Assembly: GCA_030998225.1 (NCBI GenBank)
Contig: JAPYXD010000686.1
Coordinates: forward strand, 4,278,001 to 4,342,000
DNA length: 64,000 bases
Direction of reading: 5' to 3'
From: Diplolepis rosae
Lineage: Eukaryota; Arthropoda; Insecta; Hymenoptera; Diplolepididae
The number at the start of each line of letters is the position of its first letter. Positions within the stretch are counted from its first letter, which is position 1. Below the pieces are notes generated by a model. That model did not search any database, was not told the origin of the DNA, and saw nothing but the letters and a program-made list of their open reading frames with translations. Both the position numbers and the translations under genes were made by a program. Shown here piece by piece: positions 1-7,682 of the stretch.

Positions 1-1153
1 TGATAATTTTTTATTTAATTGAATTAATGCAAACCCATTATCGAACGGTTAGCATTAAATTCAGTATAATTGAATAAAGAAATATTGATATGATAATGTT
101 TTATTTAATTGAATTAATGCAAACCCATTATCGAACGGTTACCATTAAATGCAGTATAATTCAATAAATAAAAATTGATATGATAATGTTTTATTTAATT
201 GAATTAATGCAAACCCATTATCGAACGGTTACCATTAAATGCAGTATAATTGAATAAAGAAAAATTGATATGATAATGTTTTATTTAATTGAATTAATGC
301 AAACCTATTATTGAACGGTTAGCACTAAATTCATTATAATTGAAAAAAGAAATATTGATTTGAAAATGTTTTATTAAATTGAATTAGAGCAACCCATTAT
401 CGAACGGTTAGCATTAAATTCAGTATAATTGAATAAAGGAATATTGATATGAAAATGTTTTATTTTAATTGAATTAGGGCAAACCCATTATTGAACGGTT
501 AGAACTAAATTCAGTATAACTGAATAAAGATATATTGATATGAAAATGTTTTATTAAATTGAATTAGTGCAACCCATTATTCAACTGTTAGCACTGAATT
601 CAGTATAATTGAATAAAGAAATATTGAAATTAAAATGTTTTATTTTAATTGAATTAGTGCAAACCCATTATTGAAGGGTTAGCACTGAATTCATTATAAT
701 TGAATGAACAAACATTGATATTAAAATGTTTTATTTTAATTGAATTAGTGCAAACCCGTTATTGAACGGTTAGCACTGAATTCATTTTAATTGAATAAAG
801 AAATATCGATATGAGAATGTTTTTCTTTATTTGAATTGGTGCAAACCCCTTATTTTACGGTTAGCATTAAATTCAGTATAATTGATTAAAGAAAAATTGA
901 TATGAAAATGTTTTATTTAATTGAATTAATGCAAACCCATTATTCAACTGTTAGCACTGAATTCAGTATAATTGATTAAAGAAATATTGGTATAAAAATG
1001 TATTATTAAATTGAATTAGTGCAACCCATTATTGAACGGTTAGCATTAATCTCAGTATAATTGATTAAAGAAAAATTGATATAATAATGTTTTATTTAAT
1101 TGAATTAAGGCAAACCCATTATCGAACGGTTACCATTAAATGCAGTATAATTG
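1..1153. repeat. ~90-bp satellite array, left segment
   Basis: Tandem A+T-rich monomers; the landmark gaattaatgc ends at 30, 120, 210 and 300, giving a 90-bp period. About 13 monomers with substitutions and 1-2 bp indels. The array stops mid-monomer at 1153, where the LTR element begins, and resumes in register at 18797, so both segments were one array before the insertion. No gene seen. Confidence 0.97.
1150..1153. other. Target-site duplication, left copy (ATTG)
   Basis: ATTG immediately before the left LTR, repeated at 18797-18800 after the right LTR. A 4-bp duplication is usual for Ty3/gypsy integrases. Removing the element and one copy gives a normal satellite sequence. Confidence 0.9.
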
Positions 1154-1915
1154 TGTTACGTCACAAGTACGTAAATACTTACTTTGATCGAAGATTCCTC
1201 GTTTTACGTTAGGATCGAATGATCCTCTCTTAGGGATGAGGATAAGTCAATGAAAAGTACACAATGATTAGTAAAGTAATACAAATTGAATTTATTTAAA
1301 TTAACACTGATATAAACAAGGTTAAAATTTTACAATGATTCAAACAATGGCACAGGGAATAGGTAAAGAATAGAGAGAATTTTCGGTACCTTTGTTGAGT
1401 TGTGAATAGTCCCTTTTTTATGAATGATCCTCACAGGTGTGAGGGAGAGAGAAAGATTATTCCACTGGTGCGACGAAGACAGCAATAGGTATCCCACTGG
1501 TGTGAGGAAGACAGAAACAAATATCCCACTGGTGTGAGGAGGACAAGAATAGTTATTTCACTCTACACTGACTCTAAGATCCTTTCAAAGATTGAAAGTA
1601 CAATCAGAGAATTTACGACACGTTTCTTCGGAAAACTGAACTAAACACGTATCTCACGCTGTGAATCCTTTTAAGATTTTAGAAATTTCCCGCACTTAAT
1701 TTTGCTCACAAGACTAGTTTTCCCTTGGCGGCGTGTCCTTTTTATATTATATTTTTTGGTGACGTCACGCGTTGCGCAGTCTCCCGCTGCGTGTGACGTA
1801 GTTATACCTCTCTTTTCAATAGGTGGTTTTCTCTCTCTTTTAGTAATTTCCCCAGATTTCTCTCTAGACCTAGCCTATGCCTATAGTACATTCTAATGCG
1901 TCGCGGGACGTGACA
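1154..1915 (-). repeat. 3' LTR (left copy)
   Basis: 762 bp, 760 identical to 18035-18796. Because the genes are on the minus strand, this is the 3' LTR; the polypurine tract abuts it at 1916. On the minus strand it begins TGTCACG and ends GTAACA. It carries a TATA-like TATAAAAAGG, a TGACGTCA palindrome (1760-1767), AATAAA (complement of 1291-1296) as a possible poly(A) signal, and a 32-bp tandem repeat. The short open frame 1702-1896 on the plus strand is antisense and present in both LTRs; it is not called as a gene. Confidence 0.95.
1430..1557. repeat. 32-bp tandem repeat inside the LTR
   Basis: The motif ccactggtgtgaggaagac recurs with a 32-bp period (starts near 1462, 1494, 1526), with a more diverged fourth copy near 1430. 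The same array is in the other LTR at about 18311-18438. Repeated elements in an LTR often bind transcription factors; no factor is recognised here. Confidence 0.8.
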
Positions 1916-1925
1916 CCTCCCCCCC
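1916..1925 (-). other. Polypurine tract (plus-strand primer)
   Basis: On the minus strand this reads GGGGGGGAGG and directly abuts the first base (TGT) of the 3' LTR. That is the position and composition of the RNase H-resistant purine primer used for second-strand DNA synthesis. It confirms the minus-strand orientation. Confidence 0.85.
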
Positions 1926-2344
1926 TAGTTCGAGCGCGGGGGTGAAGCATCCGCGATCGAATCTTCGGAAGAAGAATACATTCGTTAATGTTTTTGAAGA
2001 TACATTGAATTTCTATTTCTGACGTAATAACCGACATTCATTTCGGGGTCTCTTTTACAATTTGTATTTTTTGCATTTGACTATTTGATTCCAATATCGA
2101 TTTTTTTTTTTTTTTTTTTTTTTTTTGATGTCATAAAAATTTATATTATCTAAATATTATAATTTTTTTTGTTATAAATAATTACATAGCTTTTTGAAAT
2201 AGTATGAACTTAACATAAGGTTACATATGATTTTTTCTTATATAACTAAATACATCAATAATTATTATTTCATATTCGTAAATTATAAATATCATGTAAT
2301 ATAATAATATATAAAACTGTAACGTAATTTCATAATGTAGATTT
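1926..2344 (-). other. Non-coding 3' region with internal A26 run
   Basis: No open frame of note. Reading the minus strand from the end of the dsRBD gene: about 218 bp of very A+T-rich sequence, a variant poly(A) hexamer AATATA about 21 nt before an uninterrupted A26 (2101-2126), then about 175 bp up to the polypurine tract. Confidence 0.7.
2101..2126 (-). repeat. Internal poly(A) tract (A26 on the coding strand)
   Basis: 26 consecutive T on the plus strand, lying downstream of the dsRBD ORF and upstream of the polypurine tract. It could be a simple homopolymer or the scar of a captured polyadenylated mRNA. Confidence 0.9.
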
Positions 2345-2791
2345 TTAAGAATTATTTTTATATTTTCTATTACGTAAAGGATTGCGGCAGTTATGAGCTA
2401 AATGCCCTCTTTGAAAACACCTTTCACAAGAGTTGGTCCATTTTTGTAAGGTTTCTTTACTGATTTCATCAGTTATTTTGAAAATTCTCGTTTCTGGGAT
2501 TAAGCTTTTTTCTTTCATTTCTTCTAAAAATACATATCTTGTGGAAAGCATTTCCAAGAGTTTAGATGCTGCATTTTGCTTTGCAGACTTTTTTTGGGCT
2601 GGTTCCCCAATACAAGAGAAAGTTATTTTATTTTTAAAGATTTCGCAAGTTGCTTGGAATGGTGGCAGTTCTTGGTGTTTTCCAAGCGATTTTACAATAT
2701 ATGAAGGTTCGGAGAAATCATACTCAATGCTTATCTCGTTTAAAACTTGTACAGCAGTGCCTTTCGATAGGTCTCTTGTCTGCAAGGCCAT
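2345..2791 (-). CDS. dsRNA-binding domain plus CCHC zinc knuckle protein (148 aa)
   Basis: Residues about 13-82 fit a double-stranded-RNA-binding domain: an N-terminal helix, EPSYIVKSLGKHQ, a three-strand region and the C-terminal helix GEPAQKKSAKQNAASKLLEM, which has the KKxAK phosphate-contact pattern. Residues 122-135 are a CCHC knuckle (C122-x2-C125-x4-H130-x4-C135), followed by a short basic tail. By family knowledge such a protein would bind dsRNA or siRNA without sequence preference. In a retroelement the inferred role is shielding dsRNA from Dicer, or RNA packaging. The ATG is 10 nt after a good 3' splice site (TTCTTTTGCAG), suggesting a spliced mRNA. It shares its architecture with the 194-aa ORF at 6313-6897. 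dsRBD assignment confident; function inferred. Confidence 0.85.
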   Translation of the reverse strand: MALQTRDLSKGTAVQVLNEISIEYDFSEPSYIVKSLGKHQELPPFQATCEIFKNKITFSCIGEPAQKKSAKQNAASKLLEMLSTRYVFLEEMKEKSLIPETRIFKITDEISKETLQKWTNSCERCFQRGHLAHNCRNPLRNRKYKNNS

Positions 2792-3154
2792 TGTTTTTGA
2801 TCTGCAAAAGAATTACCTGTTTGAGTTGATGATTGAATTTATTGAAATTCTAAAGTTAGTTAGTTTTTTTTTTGTAATAATTTTGTGTTTGTTGATATAT
2901 TCACTTTCCGCGTTTCCTAACTCAAAGAGATATTTCATGCAGAGAAAACAGTGGTCCGTTTTTTAGAATATTTCAATTTATTAAGGTTTGTCGTTACATT
3001 ATAGCGGTTAAGGAAGAAGTAGTGGTGTATATGAAATATGATTTTAAACAACGAATAAAAATTAAAAGGGAAAATTTTTTAACAAAAGTTACTAATAGAT
3101 ATTGTTTATATTTAGAAAAAAGAATAATAAAAAATATGTTTTGATTTATTATTT
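2792..3154 (-). other. Non-coding spacer with 3' splice site
   Basis: A+T-rich spacer between the second CxxC gene and the terminal dsRBD gene. The only recognised signal is the minus-strand acceptor TTCTTTTGCAG ending at 2802, just ahead of the dsRBD start codon. A plus-strand open frame across this stretch is antisense to the dsRBD gene and is not supported. Confidence 0.6.
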
Positions 3155-3499
3155 TTATTCGTCGTTGTTATAAATAATAGTCGATGCTTCGGAATCGACG
3201 TCGTTATACAGTGCTTCTTGTTGGTATAAATGAATTACACGTTCGGCACAAGTTACACATAAATCTGCTCTTTGCCGCATGTAAAAAATTTGTATATTGC
3301 AAATGGAGCAGTCGAGGCTAGATAGTTTTAATGTACAATATAAGTCTTTAGTAACTATGTGGTCTATTCGGACGGGTAATGTTACTTCGGTTTCGAAAAA
3401 GCTGAGTTCTGTCATCCAACAATCCTCGCAAACAAGTTTTTTTCGAGAACATTCATGTAAAAATTCTCGACCAGGGTTGTGCAGCAGTATTCTGACCAT
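3155..3499 (-). CDS. Small cysteine-rich zinc-binding-like protein (114 aa), copy 2
   Basis: No family recognised by name. Three CxxC pairs are visible: C24-C27 (CEDC), C64-C67 (CSIC) and C81-C84 (CVTC), plus C17 and C55. The spacing CxxC-x13-CxxC of the last two pairs is identical in the 135-aa ORF at 3725-4132, and the segments around the pairs align, so the two are paralogues. Paired CxxC suggests a treble-clef or RING-like zinc fold; no transmembrane or signal segment is seen. The C-terminus is acidic. The ATG lies 20 nt after a possible acceptor (GTTCAG ending at 3520). Location among accessory genes suggests a regulatory or host-interaction role, which is inference only. Confidence 0.65.
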   Translation of the reverse strand: MVRILLHNPGREFLHECSRKKLVCEDCWMTELSFFETEVTLPVRIDHIVTKDLYCTLKLSSLDCSICNIQIFYMRQRADLCVTCAERVIHLYQQEALYNDVDSEASTIIYNNDE

Positions 3500-3724
3500 A
3501 ATTGATTTTCAAAATACGGCTGAACATCCTGCTCGCTTGCTCGAACTTCTTCTGCTTCGATTGTTTCGATTTCTTGGGGCAGCATTTTTCTGTTGGGGAA
3601 ATTTACAATATTTAAGGAATTTGAAATATTTGTAAAATTTACAATTTTTTAGTATTAAGGATTTTATTAAATTTAACAAAATTTTTCATGCGTGATTACA
3701 TGCGTGGAAGGTAGATATATATAA

Positions 3725-4132
3725 TCATGCAGGGGTATTTTCTACTAGAACTTCGTTTCCTTGACTAATTTCGAATTTATAATTTAAATATTGTTCGATA
3801 CATTCTCTACAATCAGCTGCTCTTTTTCGCGGAGTAATTAATAGTTCTTGACAACCGTAACAATTCATATATATGCATTCCAATTTACAAATGGAATGCC
3901 ATGATGTAAAAAATTCACAGTTATTTTGAGTTTCCTGATCTAATTTCTCGAAACAGAATTGGCAATATCTTTTTGTGGTTTGGTGATTATAATATAAAAA
4001 CAATGTTGAGGGTTCTAATTCGAAGCAATAACTCTGTAATAAGTGCGCGTATGCTATCGGATAGTCTTGCGGACATACACCGTCTACTGGTCCAAGATGG
4101 TTAACAATAGGTTCACTTGGAGTTGGTATCAT
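3725..4132 (-). CDS. Small cysteine-rich zinc-binding-like protein (135 aa), copy 1
   Basis: Paralogue of the 114-aa ORF just downstream. CxxC pairs at C57-C60 (CQFC), C91-C94 (CYGC) and C108-C111 (CREC); the last two are separated by 13 residues exactly as in the paralogue. Extra cysteines at 72, 82 and 86. The N-terminal 50 residues have no counterpart in the shorter copy. No signal peptide or membrane helix. ATG is 3 nt after AACAATTTGTAG, a plausible 3' splice site. Likely a zinc-stabilised small protein arising by duplication inside the element. The family is unknown to me; E3-like or RNA-binding activity are only possibilities. Confidence 0.65.
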   Translation of the reverse strand: MIPTPSEPIVNHLGPVDGVCPQDYPIAYAHLLQSYCFELEPSTLFLYYNHQTTKRYCQFCFEKLDQETQNNCEFFTSWHSICKLECIYMNCYGCQELLITPRKRAADCRECIEQYLNYKFEISQGNEVLVENTPA

Positions 4133-4470
4133 TTTCTACAAATTGTTAGAATAGATTTATTTTATTAAGGTCTGATAAGGAGAATGAAAAATAACTTTTT
4201 GAATATATTTTCTAATCATGCAAGGTAAAAAGATTTTGCTAAAGGTATTTTACTTTCCGTCAGAAAAACAACTTTTATATTACAGTTTGTTTTTTCCTTT
4301 AGTAAGAAACATTAAAGACGTGGGTACAAAAACTGTCCTTCTGACGGTATAGGACGTTCATGCACGTGGTTTTGAGAAAGGTAAGGACGGAATGTACCTG
4401 TATCTGAAAATTTTGTGAATTGACTTTAAGTCTATTAAAGAAAAGGGTGAAAGATGGAATAAAGGAAAGG
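4133..4470 (-). other. 338-bp non-coding spacer downstream of F-type envelope
   Basis: No open frame of note on either strand. It contains a 9-bp inverted repeat, CCGTCAGAA at 4257-4265 and TTCTGACGG at 4339-4347, separated by 73 nt, and the acceptor before the 135-aa ORF. A structured RNA element is possible but not shown. Confidence 0.5.
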
Positions 4471-6135
4471 TCAAAAGTTAAACGTCAAGTCGGTCAGTAA
4501 AGGTTTTGTCACTGAGCTTAAAGGAGTTTTTTGTATAAGTTCTATACGTGTTGGCGTTTTGTTTATTTTTTTAGATATTTTTTGAATTTTCAATAGTAAT
4601 AATCCTAAAATTGTAATCATAAGTAAAGTGATAAAGATTAGTGCTAATGTTAATTTATGTGCACTAGAAATAAAAATTGATGGAATGATTTTTTGAATGT
4701 TTGCATATTTTGTAAGGATAAAGACATGGTTTTCGAAGATTGATAATGGCATGTCTTCTTTTTGCTGAAGAAGAAGTAATACCTTTTTTAGTAAGTGAGG
4801 CTCTTGAATGGAAATATTATATAAAAATGGTGAAATTATAGCAAGGGAAGTAGTTGATTTGCTGACTGGAATTGAATTATCCATTATATTCAAATGGTTT
4901 TGAAGATGGTAATATGGAGTTGATGAATCTAGATTGCAACCTGATTTTGTTTGCAAAATTCCTATTCCTTGGAGTGTGATTATGGTCTTAGAGTTTTTTC
5001 GACATGATAAGAAAATTTGTCGGGGGAAAATTGTTGAGTATAGCCATCCATGATGAAATTGCAATGGTGTTAGAAAGGGATATTCGCTAAAACTGATGAA
5101 TATTTTACACTTGTATGGTTGATAATTTAGAAACATTGATGTTTCACAAATAGGATTGTTATCGATGTTAGATATAGATCTTGGTGGGTGACAAAATGTT
5201 TGGAATCCATTTTGATAACATGCATTGAGGAAATTTTCATTTGTTATAAAGTATGATTGGTTATTTGAAGAAATAGCGAGATAAGAATTTTGAGGTTTTA
5301 TGTAAATAGAGGAAATTACGTCAGTATTAAAATCGAGATGTATTGGAATTGGATGTGGTTTAAATAATTGAAATTCTTCAGCAGATGGGATTGGTATAGT
5401 CATAATAAAAATCAAGTACTTATCGAATAAGAAGTATTGTATTTTAGAAAATGGAAGGACCATAGAAAAAAGGGATGTTGAAAGGTGTGGGTCTTCTTTG
5501 TTGGATTTGAAGTCTAAGAAGGTATCAGGAAGTAGCATAGGGTGCCATAAATTAGTTGCGGCATGAGTAATAGCTTCTGTAAGTTGGTCAAGGAGTAAAA
5601 GAAAAGATTGAGAAATTTCATGCAGGTCTTTAAGCCAATTTGCTGCTAATATTCGATATAGGTGAATATTTGGATCTTTTTGAGAATTATGCCATTTTTT
5701 GTAGGTCATAATGTTGTCAAGTTTTGAAGAAAGATTTGTAACTTTTTGGAAAAATGGATTAGGAAGTAGAAATAAATTTTCTTTGGGCCAGTAAAGGGAG
5801 GTTTCATTTCTCATTCTTAATTCTAAAAGTACTTTTTGTATCTGTTGCAAGAATGGATCATTAGTGTTAGAAATATTCGTGATATTACGAGCTTGTCTAG
5901 ATATAAATGATATTTCTTCAAGAAAATAGTTGATGCGTTGTTCTATAAAATCAAGTTGTGTCTGATGATCGTATAAATTACAATTATTGGCAATATTTGA
6001 GAGTATGCAATATTCATATAATTTATGTGAGAAATCTATTATTTTGTATTTAAGTACGTCTGGCTGAAAGATATCGATATAAGATATAAAATGATATTTT
6101 TCAGAAAAAAGACGAACTTTTTGAAATTGGTTCAA
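4471..6135 (-). CDS. env: F-type (errantivirus/baculovirus F-like) envelope glycoprotein, main frame (554 aa)
   Basis: Pattern of the insect retrovirus Env / baculovirus F fusion family (class I-like): an N-terminal helical ectodomain with many Asn glycosylation sites, then a cysteine-bearing core with SYLAISSNNQSYFIT near residue 285 and cysteines at about 306, 315, 330, 343, 378 and 400. A single transmembrane helix (about 495-516) and a 38-residue cytoplasmic tail follow. Predicted role: type I membrane protein for budding and fusion. The frame starts at a TTG without a signal peptide. An ATG with a good signal peptide lies upstream at 6253 in another frame (see 6101-6253), and the two frames meet near an A5 run, so the N-terminus is broken here or mis-sequenced. 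It is the second envelope in the element. Confidence 0.8.
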   Translation of the reverse strand: MNQFQKVRLFSEKYHFISYIDIFQPDVLKYKIIDFSHKLYEYCILSNIANNCNLYDHQTQLDFIEQRINYFLEEISFISRQARNITNISNTNDPFLQQIQKVLLELRMRNETSLYWPKENLFLLPNPFFQKVTNLSSKLDNIMTYKKWHNSQKDPNIHLYRILAANWLKDLHEISQSFLLLLDQLTEAITHAATNLWHPMLLPDTFLDFKSNKEDPHLSTSLFSMVLPFSKIQYFLFDKYLIFIMTIPIPSAEEFQLFKPHPIPIHLDFNTDVISSIYIKPQNSYLAISSNNQSYFITNENFLNACYQNGFQTFCHPPRSISNIDNNPICETSMFLNYQPYKCKIFISFSEYPFLTPLQFHHGWLYSTIFPRQIFLSCRKNSKTIITLQGIGILQTKSGCNLDSSTPYYHLQNHLNIMDNSIPVSKSTTSLAIISPFLYNISIQEPHLLKKVLLLLQQKEDMPLSIFENHVFILTKYANIQKIIPSIFISSAHKLTLALIFITLLMITILGLLLLKIQKISKKINKTPTRIELIQKTPLSSVTKPLLTDLTFNF

Positions 6136-6253
6136 AATAAATCCCTGAAGAATGAGAAAATTGTGAGTCTATGAAGTATTTTTCTGCTTTGGAGAAAAGG
6201 AGTGGAATTAAAATTAAATACACTCTGGATGCTAGTTGATTAAGGAAATTCAT
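6101..6253 (-). CDS. Signal-peptide frame of the F-type envelope (50 aa), frame-shifted from the body
   Basis: The ATG at 6253 opens a 50-codon frame beginning MNFLNQLASR with the hydrophobic core VYLILIPLLF, a typical signal peptide. It then runs in a different register across the start of the 554-aa envelope frame and stops at 6101. The ATG is 16 nt downstream of the strongest 3' splice site in the region, CTTTTCTTTTTCAG ending at 6270. It is the natural N-terminal exon of the F-type envelope. The switch between frames falls around A5 and T6 runs at about 6106-6127. Confidence 0.65.
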   Translation of the reverse strand: MNFLNQLASRVYLILIPLLFSKAEKYFIDSQFSHSSGIYFEPISKSSSFF

Positions 6254-6312
6254 TAGGCTTCTCGGAAGGCTGAAAAAGAAAAGTAGGATTAATATTGGAT
6301 AAAATAGGATGT

Positions 6313-6897
6313 TTACATATGGTTGGATTTAGGTCTAGAAGTTTTTTGGAGAAAAGGGGAAAAAAGTCTACTAAATGTTGAGGAGTTTCTTGGTGGAACT
6401 GGAGGGGGAAATTGGGTTGATTTGTCTACTTTAAAAATATTTCGTCTACGGCACTCTTTTGTAGCATGCATTTGAGTGTTACAAAATCTACAGGAATTTT
6501 CCCAAGGTATTAATTTTGGTCTTGGATCGGTTTGAATACTTTGATTTTTGGTTTTTTGCCTTTTTTTATCATCATTATTATAAAATTTTTCGTCGCAGAG
6601 ATCGTATGATCTTATTAGTAGCAATAATAATTTTAAAGCTGCTCTATTTTCTGCTAATTCACTAGTAGGGCCGGCTTGTATAACGAAATGTTCATTTATA
6701 TTAATTTGTGCGAGAAAAAATGAGTTTGTTTTCGAATTCGGATCAGGATAGACTGTATATTGCGGTAACGGCAGTCCATATTTTATCGTGAAGTTTCTTA
6801 AAATTTCTACATGATTTAAAAATCCCATGGAGTCTGTTCTGTATTTCTTTTTTGGGTAACTTGGTACGTGTGTAGGCTCGTCGTAGTAATGCTCCAT
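6313..6897 (-). CDS. dsRNA-binding domain plus CCHC zinc knuckle protein (194 aa)
   Basis: Residues about 27-94 match a dsRBD fold: helix NHVEILRNFTIKYGLPLPQY, three strands, then a helix AENRAALKLLLLL. The usual KKxAK triad before the last helix is weakened (SELAENRAA), so RNA affinity may be lower than in the 148-aa protein. A CCHC knuckle follows at C136-x2-C139-x4-H144-x4-C149, then a proline-rich FPPPVPPR stretch resembling an SH3 or late-domain-like ligand. Same order of domains as the ORF at 2345-2791. The ATG is 13 nt after CGATTCAG, a possible acceptor, and 37 nt after the stop of the tandem-dsRBD ORF. Inferred role: dsRNA sequestration or RNA chaperone/packaging. Confidence 0.8.
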   Translation of the reverse strand: MEHYYDEPTHVPSYPKKKYRTDSMGFLNHVEILRNFTIKYGLPLPQYTVYPDPNSKTNSFFLAQININEHFVIQAGPTSELAENRAALKLLLLLIRSYDLCDEKFYNNDDKKRQKTKNQSIQTDPRPKLIPWENSCRFCNTQMHATKECRRRNIFKVDKSTQFPPPVPPRNSSTFSRLFSPFLQKTSRPKSNHM

Positions 6898-6934
6898 TGC
6901 AGTTGATTTCCTGAATCGGTATGGAATGTTTATA

Positions 6935-7672
6935 TTAGAATTTATTGTACTGGTTGGGAGGTCTATATCCGCATTTAAAACATTTTTTAAAGCTTTTCGT
7001 AGAGAAAGATGATGCAGTATGATTATTATTTGTTTTCATTTTATATGAATTTGTATTTTTATCACGATTGTTATTTGAAGTAATAGGTTTTGTTATTTGG
7101 CTACTCGTTGAAGGTTTTGGATCGTTTATAGATGATTCTTGAATTGTTACATGCAAATGTTCTAGTGAGTTTATCAAACGTAGTTCACATTTCTCGTCTT
7201 TATGCGAAAGAGAATTAATAACTTTTATGGCAGCAAAATCCTTAGCTGTTTTTATTGAGTTTGCTATTCCTATTTGTTTAATGTTATTAATGAAACAAAT
7301 TGCTATGTATGTTGAGTCTTTTGATGAGGTTTTTATTCGTAATACTGTATATTTTGGATACTCAAATTTATTTTCAGTGCAAATTTCGTTTAATTTTATG
7401 CAATTTTTACTAATAGAGTTTGGTTGGACGTTTTGATTTGTTTCCTTTGATTCATTAATTAAGGCATTATATAAATTTTGTGCTACCTTTTGCTTTACAT
7501 TTTCTTTATCTTTGCCACTATTCATTATTATATAATTTTTATATTGTAAATTAACGTGAAATAGACATTCATTATTATTGGTTTGTTCAATGAGTATCTC
7601 ATAAATCAGGGGTGGATCTCCTCTTTGTTGAATAATTTTGTTTAGTAAGGTTGTAAAAGGAACATGCGACAT
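6935..7672 (-). CDS. Tandem dsRNA-binding domain protein (245 aa)
   Basis: Two dsRBD-like modules. The first (about 5-72) has helix FTTLLNKIIQQRG, Y24EILIEQ strand and a C-terminal helix VKQKVAQNLYNAL. The second (about 91-156) has KLNEICTENKFEYPKYTV and a C-terminal helix TAKDFAAIKVINSL. A Ser/Asn-rich linker leads to a C-terminal CxxC (C231-C234) that looks like the first half of a zinc knuckle; His and the third Cys are absent. Tandem dsRBDs are the layout of siRNA-binding cofactors such as the R2D2/Loquacious/TRBP group and of several viral silencing suppressors, so an RNAi-interfering role is a reasonable inference. ATG is 1 nt after CATCTTCAG, which abuts the stop of the upstream glycoprotein. 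Confidence 0.8.
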   Translation of the reverse strand: MSHVPFTTLLNKIIQQRGDPPLIYEILIEQTNNNECLFHVNLQYKNYIIMNSGKDKENVKQKVAQNLYNALINESKETNQNVQPNSISKNCIKLNEICTENKFEYPKYTVLRIKTSSKDSTYIAICFINNIKQIGIANSIKTAKDFAAIKVINSLSHKDEKCELRLINSLEHLHVTIQESSINDPKPSTSSQITKPITSNNNRDKNTNSYKMKTNNNHTASSFSTKSFKKCFKCGYRPPNQYNKF

Positions 7673-7682
7673 TCTGAAGATG

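Noticed and set aside
1702..1896. 64-codon plus-strand open frame in the LTR, repeated at 18583-18777
   Set aside because: It is antisense to the element's transcription and overlaps the TATA/CRE region. It is present twice only because the LTR is duplicated, and has no recognisable domain.
2433..2966. 177-codon plus-strand open frame
   Set aside because: Antisense shadow of the dsRBD-knuckle gene on the minus strand, whose domain content is clear.
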